Positions 39,423 to 48,789 of a stretch of DNA of 64,000 nt are shown in pieces. The DNA is from Megasphaera hominis (GTDB taxonomy: Bacteria > Bacillota > Negativicutes > Veillonellales > Megasphaeraceae). The notes beneath the pieces are model-generated. The model did not search any database, was not told the origin of the DNA, and saw nothing but the letters and a program-made list of their open reading frames with translations. The position numbers and the translations under genes are program-made. The stretch lies in NCBI RefSeq assembly GCF_014269395.1, contig NZ_JACOGK010000002.1, forward strand, positions 1-64,000, in the 5' to 3' direction. Positions within the stretch are counted from its first letter, which is position 1, and the number at the start of each line of letters is the position of its first letter.

Positions 39423-42086
39423 TTATAAATTCTTCAGGTCAGCCATCCGTTTGGTAAGGGCTGCCATTTTATCCGTATAATCTGCCAGTTTAGCCCGTTC
39501 TTTTTCAACGACCTGCGCCGGTGCCTTGGCCAGGAAGCCTTCGTTGCCCAGTTTCTTTGACAGGCGGTCGATTTCCTTTTGGAGTTTGGCCTGTTCTTTT
39601 TCAATGCGGGCCGTTTCTTTTTCTACGTCGATGAGGTCTTTCAGCTGCAGATAGACTTCGATGCCCGGTACTACCGTTACGACAGCATTTTCCGGCTTCG
39701 GTGCCGATGGAGCGAGGAGAATGACCTGGTCGGCAAAGGCCAGCGTATGGAAATAGCTTTCGTACTGCCGCAGGTTGGCTGCCATTTTTTCATCGGCCGG
39801 TACCATGATGACCGGGGCCTTCTTGCCCATGGGTACGTTCGATTCGGCACGCATGTTACGGATACCTTTAATAGCGTCCATGAGAACGTTCATGACGGCC
39901 GCATCAGCCGGGAACTCCTGGTTTTCCTGTTCCTTAGGCCAGGGAGCGACGATGATGCTCTTCCCTTCGTGCGGCAGATGCTGCCAGAGATGTTCTGTCA
40001 CGAAGGGCATGAAGGGATGGAGCATTTCCAGCGTATGTGTGAGAACGTAGACGAGAACGTACTGGACGGTCTGACGGCTCTTCTGATCATCCGATTTATA
40101 GAGGCGCTGTTTTGCCAGTTCAATATACCAGTCGCAGTAGAGATTCCAAATGAAATCGTATACTTCGTCAGCGGCATCGCCTAATTCAAATTTATCGAGG
40201 TTTTCTGTCACCTGGCGGACGGTCTGATTAAAGGCCGTGAGGATCCAGCGGTCTGCCAGCGTGAGGTCGCCGGCTGTCGGTACGAAATCCGGATCATAAT
40301 CGGTTAGGTTCATGATGACGAACTTCGAGGCGTTCCAGATTTTATTGGCAAAGTTACGGTTTGCTTCAACCCGTTCCATGTAAAAGCGCATATCGTTGCC
40401 CGGTGTATTGCCCGTTACCAGCGTAAAGCGCAGGGCATCAGCGCCGTATTCTTCGCACACGCCGAGGGGATCAATACCGTTGCCCAGGGATTTACTCATC
40501 TTACGTCCCTGGCTGTCACGGACGAGGCCATGAATAAAGACGTGTTCAAACGGAATATCCTTCATGAATTCACAGGTCATGAACATCATGCGGGCAACCC
40601 AGAAGAAGATAATATCATAGCCTGTAACGAGGACGCTCGTCGGGAAGAACTGCTGGATATCGGCAGTTCTTTCCGGCCAGCCCATGGTCGAGAAAGGCCA
40701 GAGGGCCGAGCTGAACCACGTATCGAGTACATCCGGATCACGGTGGATATGCGTGCTATGGCAATGCTGGCATTCCGTAATATCGTCCCGGCTAACCGAG
40801 GTCTGGCCGCAGTCATCGCAGTACCAGGCCGGAATCTGATGGCCCCACCAGAGCTGCCGGCTAATGCACCAGTCATGGACATTTTCCATCCAGTGGTTAT
40901 AGGTCTTGCTAAAGCGGTCGGGCACGAATTTCGTCTTGCCATCCTGTACGGCATCGATAGCAGCCTTCGTGAGGGGACCCATCTTGACGAACCACTGCTT
41001 GGTCGAAAACGGTTCGATAATCGTTTTGCAGCGCGAGCAATGGCCTACAGCATGGGTTAATTCTTCAATATGATCGAGGAGGCCTAATTCCTGCAGGTCT
41101 GCCACGACGGCTTTGCGGCAGTCTTCACGGGTCATGCCTTCATATTTGGCACCGGCCTTGGCATTCATGGTACCATCAAGGTTCATGATCATGATTGCTT
41201 CCAGGTGATGGCGTTCGCCCATTTCAAAGTCATTCGGGTCGTGGGCCGGCGTAATCTTAACGGCGCCCGTGCCGAATTCGAGGTCGACGTAATCATCGCC
41301 AATGATTTCTACTTCCCGGTCTACGAGCGGCACAATAACTTTTTTACCGATATATTTAGCCAGACGCGTATCCTGCGGATTCACAGCAACAGCCGTATCA
41401 CCCATGATCGTTTCCGGACGGGTTGTAGCAATCATGATGTAGTCATCTTCACCGACGATGGGGTATTTGACATACCAAAGATGGCCGGCTACATCAGAAT
41501 GATCTACTTCGATATCCGAAAGGGCTGTATTGCAATGGGGGCACCAGTTGGTAATGCGCTGGCCCTGATAGATGAGACCCTTTTCATAGAGGGAAACGAA
41601 TACTTCCCGTACGGCCCGGGCACACGTATCGTCCATGGTAAAGCGGTTGCGCGTCCAGTCACAGGAAGAGCCTAAGCGGCGTACCTGCGTTTCAATACGG
41701 TTGCCATACTGTTCCTTCCAGGCCCAGACACGTTTCAAAAATTCTTCACGGCCAATGTCGTATCGGGTTTTTCCTTCTTCTTTAGCCAGCTGCTGTTCTA
41801 CTTTTACCTGTGTCGCAATGCCTGCATGGTCTGACCCGGGAATCCAGGTGACATTATAGCCCTCCATGCGTTTGAAACGGACGAGGATATCCTGCAGCGT
41901 GTTATCGAGGGCATGGCCCATGTGCAGCTGCCCCGTTACGTTCGGTGGCGGCATGACAATGCTAAAGGGCTTACGTGACGGATCAGGATCCTGATGAAAA
42001 TACCCGTTTTTTTCCCAAAAGGAATACCAATTCATTTCTATATCATTTGGTGCATACGTACCCAGACTTTCTTTGTTCCACTCCAT
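39423..42086 (-). CDS. valS: Valyl-tRNA synthetase
   Basis: An 887-residue class I aminoacyl-tRNA synthetase. It has PPNVTGQLHMGHALD (HIGH motif), GRKMSKSLGNG (KMSKS motif), an editing domain inserted between them and an anticodon-binding domain (about 610-760). A C-terminal coiled coil (about 815-885; KEQAKLQKEIDRLSKKLG) contacts the tRNA. AGGAGG precedes the ATG. It is controlled by the T-box leader at 42105-42358 and co-transcribed with folC. Confidence 0.97.
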   Translation of the reverse strand: MEWNKESLGTYAPNDIEMNWYSFWEKNGYFHQDPDPSRKPFSIVMPPPNVTGQLHMGHALDNTLQDILVRFKRMEGYNVTWIPGSDHAGIATQVKVEQQLAKEEGKTRYDIGREEFLKRVWAWKEQYGNRIETQVRRLGSSCDWTRNRFTMDDTCARAVREVFVSLYEKGLIYQGQRITNWCPHCNTALSDIEVDHSDVAGHLWYVKYPIVGEDDYIMIATTRPETIMGDTAVAVNPQDTRLAKYIGKKVIVPLVDREVEIIGDDYVDLEFGTGAVKITPAHDPNDFEMGERHHLEAIMIMNLDGTMNAKAGAKYEGMTREDCRKAVVADLQELGLLDHIEELTHAVGHCSRCKTIIEPFSTKQWFVKMGPLTKAAIDAVQDGKTKFVPDRFSKTYNHWMENVHDWCISRQLWWGHQIPAWYCDDCGQTSVSRDDITECQHCHSTHIHRDPDVLDTWFSSALWPFSTMGWPERTADIQQFFPTSVLVTGYDIIFFWVARMMFMTCEFMKDIPFEHVFIHGLVRDSQGRKMSKSLGNGIDPLGVCEEYGADALRFTLVTGNTPGNDMRFYMERVEANRNFANKIWNASKFVIMNLTDYDPDFVPTAGDLTLADRWILTAFNQTVRQVTENLDKFELGDAADEVYDFIWNLYCDWYIELAKQRLYKSDDQKSRQTVQYVLVYVLTHTLEMLHPFMPFVTEHLWQHLPHEGKSIIVAPWPKEQENQEFPADAAVMNVLMDAIKGIRNMRAESNVPMGKKAPVIMVPADEKMAANLRQYESYFHTLAFADQVILLAPSAPKPENAVVTVVPGIEVYLQLKDLIDVEKETARIEKEQAKLQKEIDRLSKKLGNEGFLAKAPAQVVEKERAKLADYTDKMAALTKRMADLKNL

Positions 42087-42104
42087 GTGCAGGACCTCCT
42101 AAAA

Positions 42105-42358
42105 AGTAAAAATAAAAAGCGTTCTTTCATCCTTGTTAGGACGAAAGAACGCTGCTCTTCCGCGGTACCACCTAAATTGCCACGGCCGTAGGCCGGGCCT
42201 CTTCATTCTACAGTTAACGCCTGTCAGACGGGCAGGTTCTTCTTCCTGCCAGCTCCCGGGTGACCCGTATTGCCGCCTGCGAATGCCTTTTCAGCTAACC
42301 GGCATCTCTCTGACACACGCAGACAATACTTCTTCCGCTCATCGCTATTTTTACTATG
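42105..42358 (-). promoter_or_regulatory. T-box leader controlling valS
   Basis: On the minus strand the leader contains the conserved T-box sequence AGGTGGTACCGCGG (42160-42173), which pairs with the acceptor end of uncharged tRNA. An 11-bp terminator stem (AGCGTTCTTTC with GAAAGAACGCT, 42119-42153) follows, with a T-run at 42118-42105. Upstream stem-loops (about 42180-42345) would form Stem I with the specifier loop. A valine codon is expected there, but I could not assign it with certainty. Uncharged tRNA-Val would favour read-through. Confidence 0.93.
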
Positions 42359-42364
42359 TTCTTC

Positions 42365-42393
42365 ATTTTAGCAACTTTAAAAGGCCTTGTCAA
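42365..42393 (-). promoter_or_regulatory. Promoter of the valS operon
   Basis: On the minus strand, a perfect TTGACA (42388-42393) and TAAAAT (42365-42370) are separated by 17 bp, directly upstream of the T-box leader. Confidence 0.8.
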
Positions 42394-42433
42394 TGTATGC
42401 GGACTCGTTTCAAAGCGTGTCAATTACCTTGAA

Positions 42434-42462
42434 AAGGCTTATCTTCCTATGTCTCAAGCCTT
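42434..42462 (-). terminator. Weak terminator at the end of nudC
   Basis: On the minus strand AAGGCTT (42456-42462) pairs with AAGCCTT (42434-42440), followed by TTC; the stem overlaps the nudC stop codon. The short U-tract makes it weak. Confidence 0.45.
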
Positions 42463-43278
42463 GCCCTGCTTAAAGAGGGTTATCATTTCCATGGTCAGGC
42501 TCGTGTGTTCCCGGTCATCCGGCAGGTCTTGCCGCTGCAGCCACTGGGCCGTCGCCAATTCACTGTGGTCGACGTGCAGATCGGCCTTGCCGTCGAGATC
42601 GCAGAAAAAGCCAAAGAGAAGCGTATCCGTAAAACACCAGGGCTGGCTCTTATAAAAGGTCAGGTTCTTTACATGAATGCCGACCTCTTCCATAACTTCG
42701 CGGTGTACCGTTTCTTCAATGGTCTCCCCTATTTCGGCAAAACCTGCCAAGAGAGCCGTATTTTTATATTCCCGTCCGGCATATACAGATACAAGCAAGG
42801 CGTCATCATGGCGTACGCCAACGATAACAGCCGGATTAATCCTCGGATAGTTCATAATCTGGCACTCCGGGCAATAGAGCATACGCTCCTTCGTACTGGC
42901 AACCAGCGGCCGGCCACAGGAACCACACAAGCGGTGTTTATGGTACCAGCCGCACAGGGAAAGGCCTGTCACTGCGGCAAATGCCAGAGAGCGGGGCCGG
43001 GCCATGCGCATGTGCCGGATCGGGACGTACGTAAACCCATCCCCTTCGGGCACAGACTGGCGGGATAAAAAGAAGTTTTGCTCATCAAGACGGAACAGCC
43101 AGATGACATCTTCTTCGCCTAAGAAAGGAAGCTCCTCCGCCCGGGGCAGAACCAGTGTCCCCTCTTGAAAGCGGGCCAATACGCCGCGCTCTTCATAGGC
43201 TAAGACTACACTGCCCGGTCCATAGGGAACAGGCGTAAATTCATTATGATAGACGTGGGGATATATATCCTGAATCAT
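42454..43278 (-). CDS. nudC: NAD+ diphosphatase (NADH pyrophosphatase, NudC-like)
   Basis: A 274-residue Nudix hydrolase. A zinc ribbon has CGSCG and CPEC cysteine pairs (about 117-145). The Nudix box is GFAEIGETIEETVHREVMEEVGI, and the NudC signature with SQPWCFTDTLLFGF follows. It hydrolyses NAD(H) to NMN(H) and AMP and may remove NAD caps from RNA. AGGAG precedes the ATG. It sits alone between thrB and valS; a terminator (43312-43348) precedes it. Confidence 0.92.
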   Translation of the reverse strand: MIQDIYPHVYHNEFTPVPYGPGSVVLAYEERGVLARFQEGTLVLPRAEELPFLGEEDVIWLFRLDEQNFFLSRQSVPEGDGFTYVPIRHMRMARPRSLAFAAVTGLSLCGWYHKHRLCGSCGRPLVASTKERMLYCPECQIMNYPRINPAVIVGVRHDDALLVSVYAGREYKNTALLAGFAEIGETIEETVHREVMEEVGIHVKNLTFYKSQPWCFTDTLLFGFFCDLDGKADLHVDHSELATAQWLQRQDLPDDREHTSLTMEMITLFKQGKA

Positions 43279-43311
43279 AGCAATCGTTTTCTCCTCGCAA
43301 AAAGACAGAAA

Positions 43312-43348
43312 GCGGCCCGCTACTGCCTAACCGGCACAGCAAGGCCGC
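43312..43348 (-). terminator. Terminator after thrB
   Basis: On the minus strand GCGGCC pairs with GGCCGC, with inner GCTG..../....TAGC and GCC/GGC pairings, followed by TTTCTGTCTTTTT. Confidence 0.65.
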
Positions 43349-43355
43349 ACATCGT

Positions 43356-44270
43356 TTAATCGATATACACAGCACCCGTATTATCCGCTTTTAAGATATG
43401 TCCAAAGGAAGAAATACCGTGGGCGGCAAAGGTTTCGATCATGGCTTCTTCGATTTCCCGTTCCCGTTCCGTTGCAAAGGCAATGAGTGTAGAACCGGAA
43501 CCACTGATCGTCGAGCCCAGGGCGCCAGCTGCCACGGCAGCGTCGAGTACTTCCTGACCGGCCGGAATAAGCTTGATCCGATAAGGTACGTGAAGCTTAT
43601 CCTGCAAGCTGTATTGGAGCCGGTCATACCGTTTCGTAAAGAAGGATGATAAGAGGAAGCTCACGCGGCTCACGTTAAACACGGCGCTGCGATAATCAAT
43701 GCTGTCTGGCAACGCCTGGCGCGCATCTTCTGTAGAAACTTCGATTTCCGGACTGACCGTAATAAAAGACAGTTCGTTCCCGACAGGAATGGAATTAGTC
43801 AGCGCCGTATCGGTGAGCACAATAGACGAGGTAAGGCCGCCATACGTAGCCGGTGCCACATTATCGGGATGGCCTTCCAGCTGGCTGGCAATAACCAGTA
43901 CATCTTCCTGCTTCAGATTCCGTCCCGTCAGGGCATCACCAACCATGATACCGCCTACGAGCGCAGCGGAACTGCTGCCCATGCCGCGGGCCGGTGGAAT
44001 CCGGTTGATCAGTGTCACGTGGCCCGGCGGCAAAGCCTGGCCATTCCGCTTGGCTACCATTTCCATGGCCTCTGTTACCATATTCTTTTTAGGATCCAGC
44101 GGTATGGTATCCTGGCCCAAGCCTTTGATTTCAATAGTCAGGCCTGTACCTGCCGGTGTTTCTTCAAAAATAATTTCATTGTATAATGTCAGCGCAATGC
44201 CGACAGCATCAAATCCGGACCCCATATTAGCGGAAGTAGCCGGAACCTTTACGTGTACCTTCTGTATCAT
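43356..44270 (-). CDS. thrB: Homoserine kinase
   Basis: A 304-residue GHMP kinase that phosphorylates homoserine for threonine synthesis. The ATP motif is PPARGMGSSSAALVGG (about 89-104). The N-terminus VKVPATSANMGSGFDAVGIAL and the C-terminal STISGSGSTLIAF are typical. AAGGGG precedes the ATG. It follows hom by about 12 bp. Threonine synthase (thrC) is not in the window. Confidence 0.96.
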   Translation of the reverse strand: MIQKVHVKVPATSANMGSGFDAVGIALTLYNEIIFEETPAGTGLTIEIKGLGQDTIPLDPKKNMVTEAMEMVAKRNGQALPPGHVTLINRIPPARGMGSSSAALVGGIMVGDALTGRNLKQEDVLVIASQLEGHPDNVAPATYGGLTSSIVLTDTALTNSIPVGNELSFITVSPEIEVSTEDARQALPDSIDYRSAVFNVSRVSFLLSSFFTKRYDRLQYSLQDKLHVPYRIKLIPAGQEVLDAAVAAGALGSTISGSGSTLIAFATEREREIEEAMIETFAAHGISSFGHILKADNTGAVYID

Positions 44271-44281
44271 GACATTCCCCT

Positions 44282-45568
44282 TTATATTTCAATAACTCGT
44301 ATTGCATTGGCAATACGGCGGACGCAGGACAGCCCTGTCATTCTCTGCAAGGCGTCACGCACCAGCCCATCTGCTGAGGAATCGATAAGAAGTACGATTT
44401 CTGCAACCTCTTTGGTTTCATCCTTTTGGATCAGCGACCGGATACTGATACCATTTTCTGCAAAAATGCCGGCAATACTCGAAAGCACGCCAGGTGCATT
44501 GTCTACGATGATACGCAAATAATAGGGAGCTTCAATATGGCTCGGGTCCACTAGCGGTACCTGGTGCCAGACGTAGCCCCGTTTGCCCGTGATGGTCAGA
44601 TTCGTATGAAGGATTACATTCATGACATCGCTGAGCACAGCGCTGGCCGTCGGGAACGCTCCGGCTCCCTGGCCGTAGAACATGACATCGCCCACACCGT
44701 TGCCGCGCACATAAATAGCATTATAAGCGCCACTGACGTTTGCCAGCGGATGCTGCTTAGGAATGAAAGCCGGGTGCACGGAAAGAGAAATGCCATCGTC
44801 TGACTGTGTGGCAATGGCCAGCAGTTTGACTGCATAGCCCATCTCTTCAGCATGGCTAATATCTTCCTGCGTGATTCTTTCAATCCCTTCTACAGCTACA
44901 TCACGGAAGGTTACAGCCGAATGGAAGCCCAGCGTAGCCAAGATAGCTATCTTGCGGGCTGCGTCATAACCGCTTACATCATTTGTCGGATCCGCTTCGG
45001 CATAGCCTTTATCCTGTGCTTCCTGTAACACGTCTTCATAGGAAAGGCCCCGTTCGGTCATATTGCTCAAAATATAATTGGTTGTGCCGTTGAGGATACC
45101 AATAATACGATCGATGCGGTTGCTGTTTAATGACGAGTACATGGGCCGGATAATAGGAATACCGCCGGCAACGCTGGCTTCGAATTGAAAATCTACATTG
45201 TGTTCCTGGCTCATCTTGAGCAAGGGAATCCCATAATCAGCAATGACGTCTTTATTAGCACTGACCACGCTTTTCCCCTTTTTAAAGCATGCTTCAATGC
45301 ATTCTTTAGCAAAATCGGCACTGCCCATGACTTCTACGACAATTTCAATGTCATCGTCATTGATGATATCCGAAAATTCTGTCGTCAAGGCAATGGACTT
45401 CGGCAAATCCATGCGTTCATATTTGGCCAGGTTACGGATCAAGATCCGTTTGATCGTAATTTTTGTATCCAGCTGTTCTTCAATGAGATCGGCGTTCTTT
45501 TCCAATAAATCCACGATTCCCTTGCCTACGGTACCGCACCCCAGCAGCGCTATCGCAACGTGTTTCAT
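44282..45568 (-). CDS. hom: Homoserine dehydrogenase
   Basis: A 428-residue enzyme that reduces aspartate semialdehyde to homoserine. It has an N-terminal NAD(P)-binding domain (GCGTVGKGIVDLLE), a catalytic domain with GIPIIRPMYSSL, GILNGTTNYIL and ADPTNDVSGYDAARKIAILA, and a C-terminal ACT domain (about 350-428). The ACT domain probably senses threonine. AAGGAGG precedes the ATG. It lies between pheB and thrB, an arrangement common in Firmicutes. Confidence 0.97.
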   Translation of the reverse strand: MKHVAIALLGCGTVGKGIVDLLEKNADLIEEQLDTKITIKRILIRNLAKYERMDLPKSIALTTEFSDIINDDDIEIVVEVMGSADFAKECIEACFKKGKSVVSANKDVIADYGIPLLKMSQEHNVDFQFEASVAGGIPIIRPMYSSLNSNRIDRIIGILNGTTNYILSNMTERGLSYEDVLQEAQDKGYAEADPTNDVSGYDAARKIAILATLGFHSAVTFRDVAVEGIERITQEDISHAEEMGYAVKLLAIATQSDDGISLSVHPAFIPKQHPLANVSGAYNAIYVRGNGVGDVMFYGQGAGAFPTASAVLSDVMNVILHTNLTITGKRGYVWHQVPLVDPSHIEAPYYLRIIVDNAPGVLSSIAGIFAENGISIRSLIQKDETKEVAEIVLLIDSSADGLVRDALQRMTGLSCVRRIANAIRVIEI

Positions 45569-45579
45569 ACTACCCCTCC

Positions 45580-46035
45580 TTACGTTTGACCAATCAGTTT
45601 GACTGTATTGATCCCCGGTTGTTTCATGAGCATCTTCATGAGTTCTTCTACTGTTACTTTCATATTCTTCGTTTCAATAGACATGGTAACGTTCGCCAGG
45701 CCCTGCAGGGGAATGCCCTGATTAATCGTCAGGATACTGGCATTATTCCCGGCTACGATGTTGAGGACCTGTGAAAGTTCGTCCGGACGGTCGTTGATCA
45801 TAATAGAAAAGGTAACGATGCGCCCTTGGGACAAATCATGAAACGGATAGACGTAATCTTTATACTTGTAAAAGGCACTGCGGCTTAAATCCATGAGCTG
45901 TACGGCTTCATTAATCGTCCGTGTCTGATGTCGTCTCAATATTTCTTTTACCCTGATGGTCTTTTTTATCGCCTCAGGCAGAATATCCTCTCGCACGAGG
46001 TAGTATTCATATACAGAGTCGTTCTTTACTTTCAT
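45580..46035 (-). CDS. pheB: ACT domain protein PheB (UPF0735)
   Basis: A 151-residue protein with an N-terminal helix-turn-helix-like segment (about 20-60; RRHQTRTINEAVQLMDLSRSAFYKYKDYV) and a C-terminal ACT domain (about 70-150; VTFSIMINDRPDELSQVLNIV). The ACT domain may bind an amino acid. The name comes from a Bacillus gene near pheA; the biochemical role is not known. It lies upstream of hom with 11 bp between and overlaps the epimerase stop by 4 bp. Context suggests regulation of the aspartate-family pathway. Confidence 0.9.
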   Translation of the reverse strand: MKVKNDSVYEYYLVREDILPEAIKKTIRVKEILRRHQTRTINEAVQLMDLSRSAFYKYKDYVYPFHDLSQGRIVTFSIMINDRPDELSQVLNIVAGNNASILTINQGIPLQGLANVTMSIETKNMKVTVEELMKMLMKQPGINTVKLIGQT

Positions 46036-46961
46036 ATGTCGGACCTCCCTAAAAAATATGAATATGTAGCCATTAGTCCCGGAAGTAACTTCGTCTTAGG
46101 CCGCCAATTTAAGGCTTCTATGGCTTTCGTATTGTCTAGTGCCGAGCGGTATATGTCGCCGGAACGGGCCTCTTTATAGACTACATCAGGACTCATATGT
46201 GAGAAATAAATAAGGATTTCTTTTAGTGCATTAATCGTCGTTTCAATTTTTGTACTGATATTGTATACCCCTGGCGCCACGCTTTCTGCCATAGCGGCTA
46301 TATTGGCAGCTGCCACATCCTTGACATAGACAAAATCACGGGATTGGTCGCCGTCTCCATAAATGATCAGTTTTTTTCCAGCTGCCAGGGCCTTGGCAAA
46401 GAGGCAGACCACACCACCTTCTCCGTGCGTTCCCTGCCGTTCGCCGTACACATTGGCATAGCGCAGGACAACATAGGAAAGACCATAGGCTTCATAATAT
46501 AAGCGCAAATATACTTCAGCCGTCACCTTGGTCAACCCATAAAAGGAGGTCGGCTGAACCGGGGCTTCTTCACGGATAGGAACGGTTTCATTATTGCCGT
46601 ACACAGCCGCAGAAGAAGAAAAAATGACCCGTCTGACCTGATACTGCCGGCAGTTTTCCAAAATATTGAGCAGACCCATGATATTTAGTTCGGCATCTTC
46701 TGCAGGGTGTTCCATGGAGTAGGGTACCAATGTTTGTGCAGCCTCATGAAAGACGATTTCAAAGGCGTGGGAAGCAAAGACAGAGGCTACTTGTTCCCGG
46801 TCACGGATATCCATTTCGTAATACTCGGCCCGGTCATCCATATTCTCCCTGCAGCCTGTGCTGAAATTATCAATTACCGTTACCCGATGGCCTGCGTCGG
46901 CCAGTGCATTTACTAAATGCGAGCCAATAAAACCGGCTCCGCCTGTCACTAATATTTCCAA
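46032..46961 (-). CDS. NAD-dependent sugar epimerase/dehydratase family protein (GalE-like)
   Basis: A 309-residue extended short-chain dehydrogenase. The nucleotide motif is TGGAGFIGSHL (6-16). The catalytic serine region is FSSSAAVYG and the catalytic pair is SFYGLTK (Tyr-x-x-x-Lys). It resembles UDP-glucose 4-epimerases, which make UDP-galactose for surface glycans. The start is a TTG with GGGAG about 10 nt upstream. It lies between chbG and pheB; the substrate is inferred. Confidence 0.88.
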   Translation of the reverse strand: MEILVTGGAGFIGSHLVNALADAGHRVTVIDNFSTGCRENMDDRAEYYEMDIRDREQVASVFASHAFEIVFHEAAQTLVPYSMEHPAEDAELNIMGLLNILENCRQYQVRRVIFSSSAAVYGNNETVPIREEAPVQPTSFYGLTKVTAEVYLRLYYEAYGLSYVVLRYANVYGERQGTHGEGGVVCLFAKALAAGKKLIIYGDGDQSRDFVYVKDVAAANIAAMAESVAPGVYNISTKIETTINALKEILIYFSHMSPDVVYKEARSGDIYRSALDNTKAIEALNWRPKTKLLPGLMATYSYFLGRSDI

Positions 46962-46988
46962 AATGTGTCACTCCCAGCTGATTGGGTA

Positions 46989-47837
46989 TCAAGGCAGATC
47001 CCCGTAATGAATACATTTGATTTCACGCTGTTGCAGCAAATTCCGTATAGCTGGTGACAGAAGTGCCGCCAGTTCATCCTGCCAATGGTAGCCCCACGTA
47101 AACGTCTGGGCCAGCACATTCGTATGCAGTCCCGGATGCATCATGATTTCATGCACGCCAAAAGGTAACTGCTTGATGATATAAGACAAATTTGCTTCAT
47201 TCATATTGCCGCCATCTACCATACCCCAAAAATGATCAGTTGTTGTAAAACCCAGCCGTCTGGCATCTTTTTCTGCCCGTTTGGCCAAAAAGGTCAGGCC
47301 GTTTCGCCCCATAACGCGCACAGGTTTTGCCGTCCATACCTTGAAACGATACGACTCGGCAGGTATACGCAGACGGTGCAGCTTATACTTTTTCATTAAC
47401 GCCTGGACGATGGTCCACACCTGGGGCAATACATGTAAATGCTGATGGCTGTCTACATGTGTAATCTGCAAAGGCTGCTGCATGATTTTTTCTAATTGCG
47501 CATCCAGTTCCCGGTACAGTTCTTCATAATTAATGCGTCCGCTGTACACGCGTTTCATGAATTCGCCATAGCTTTCCGGAAAAAGGCCCCGCCCGTCGAC
47601 GAGGGACGGTACTTCTTTGGGCGCTAAGACAGGCGACAAGCTGCCTACGAGGCATAAATGTGCACCTATACCCAGACCGGGCCGGGCTGCAGCCAAGGCT
47701 ACGGCCTCGTTAAATGCCGGTCCCGAAGCGAGTAAGGACGTGCTGGTCAATACACCTTGGTCAAAGGCCTTGGCGACGGCCAGGTTTACTTCATGATGAA
47801 TACCAAAATCATCGGCGTTAATAATCAATCTGTTCAT
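46989..47837 (-). CDS. ChbG/HpnK (YdjC) family carbohydrate deacetylase
   Basis: A 282-residue member of the YdjC family of metal-dependent deacetylases. It begins LIINADDFGIHHEVN with the family aspartate pair, has IGAHLCLVG with a metal histidine, THVDSHQHLHVLP with the histidine cluster, and FGVHEIMMHPG. ChbG deacetylates chito-oligosaccharides and HpnK acts on hopanoid-linked sugars. GGTGAG lies 6 nt before the ATG at 47837; an in-frame upstream start runs into rnhC and is less likely. The order rnhC-chbG-epimerase suggests surface glycan modification. Confidence 0.88.
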   Translation of the reverse strand: MNRLIINADDFGIHHEVNLAVAKAFDQGVLTSTSLLASGPAFNEAVALAAARPGLGIGAHLCLVGSLSPVLAPKEVPSLVDGRGLFPESYGEFMKRVYSGRINYEELYRELDAQLEKIMQQPLQITHVDSHQHLHVLPQVWTIVQALMKKYKLHRLRIPAESYRFKVWTAKPVRVMGRNGLTFLAKRAEKDARRLGFTTTDHFWGMVDGGNMNEANLSYIIKQLPFGVHEIMMHPGLHTNVLAQTFTWGYHWQDELAALLSPAIRNLLQQREIKCIHYGDLP

Positions 47838-47844
47838 ATGCTGC

Positions 47845-48789
47845 TCACCGTAAAAAATCAAAGGTCTTAAAATTCAATTTTCCTACAAAGGCCAGTTCTG
47901 CATCGCCATATTGATGGCGGAACTGTGCTATGGCTGCCGCAATGCCCGCATAGGCTCCTTTAGGAAAAGTCATACCGTACCGCTTTGAAAGCGTATTCAT
48001 AGCGCGGACAAAGGCATCACGTGCCAAAATGGACGCCGCCGCTACGGCCGTATCTCTTTCTCCTTTGGGAATCTGGATAATACGGTGAGTTTTCGCTACC
48101 GTCTGCAGTTCATTCAGGACATATTCATCCTTACCGAACTTATCCACTATTATACATGGACATTTGTGCTTACGCAATAGACATAAAATGTTTTGTCCAT
48201 GTAGACTCCCCAAAAGATGGTTCAAGTTTTTCTTATTTTTTTTCAATAGTTCATATTGTTTATTATACTCTTCCGGCATAAGAACTGTCACCACACAGCG
48301 ATCTGCCAGGGTTTGGCGGATATATTCGGCCAGCGTGGCAATTTTCGTGTCGGTCAGGGCCTTGCTGTCGCAGACCCCGGCTTTTTGAAAGAGGACTTCC
48401 TCTTCTTTCGTAATTTGGCAGGCTGCTGCGACTAAGGGACCAAAAACGTCTCCTTTGCCCGATTCGTCACACCCCATCCAGGTATCGGCAGCAGCCGGGC
48501 GGATAGCCGGTGCTTCCCCTTGAGAGCCAAAAAATCCGGCTGCCGAAAGGCCTGCCGGCTGAGCCTGATCCAGTCCGGCCAGAGCCTGCTTCAAGGCGCC
48601 TTCTTTAGCCTGAAGAACGACGGAAATTCCTTTTTTGCCATGGTATATATTGACGCGGCCTTCTTCACTGCCCAGGCGGCATACGAGGTTCCAGCCGTAA
48701 TTGATAGGCTTTTCCCGTACACACTCGATACCGGCTGCCGAAAGCTGTGCCTTATAGGCCCGCACCTTTTCGTCAAGAATCTTGTCCAT
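47845..48789 (-). CDS. rnhC: Ribonuclease HIII
   Basis: A 314-residue enzyme that cleaves RNA in RNA-DNA hybrids. The N-terminal substrate-binding domain (about 1-85) carries GWNLVCRLGSEEGRVNIYHGKKG. The catalytic domain has the RNase HIII signature GCDESGKGDVFGPLVAA (catalytic Asp, Glu), with further acidic residues in IIVDKFGKDEY and KGERDTAVAAASILARD. It is distinguished from RNase HII by the N-terminal domain. Its first 17 bp overlap larC2. Confidence 0.93.
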   Translation of the reverse strand: MDKILDEKVRAYKAQLSAAGIECVREKPINYGWNLVCRLGSEEGRVNIYHGKKGISVVLQAKEGALKQALAGLDQAQPAGLSAAGFFGSQGEAPAIRPAAADTWMGCDESGKGDVFGPLVAAACQITKEEEVLFQKAGVCDSKALTDTKIATLAEYIRQTLADRCVVTVLMPEEYNKQYELLKKNKKNLNHLLGSLHGQNILCLLRKHKCPCIIVDKFGKDEYVLNELQTVAKTHRIIQIPKGERDTAVAAASILARDAFVRAMNTLSKRYGMTFPKGAYAGIAAAIAQFRHQYGDAELAFVGKLNFKTFDFLR

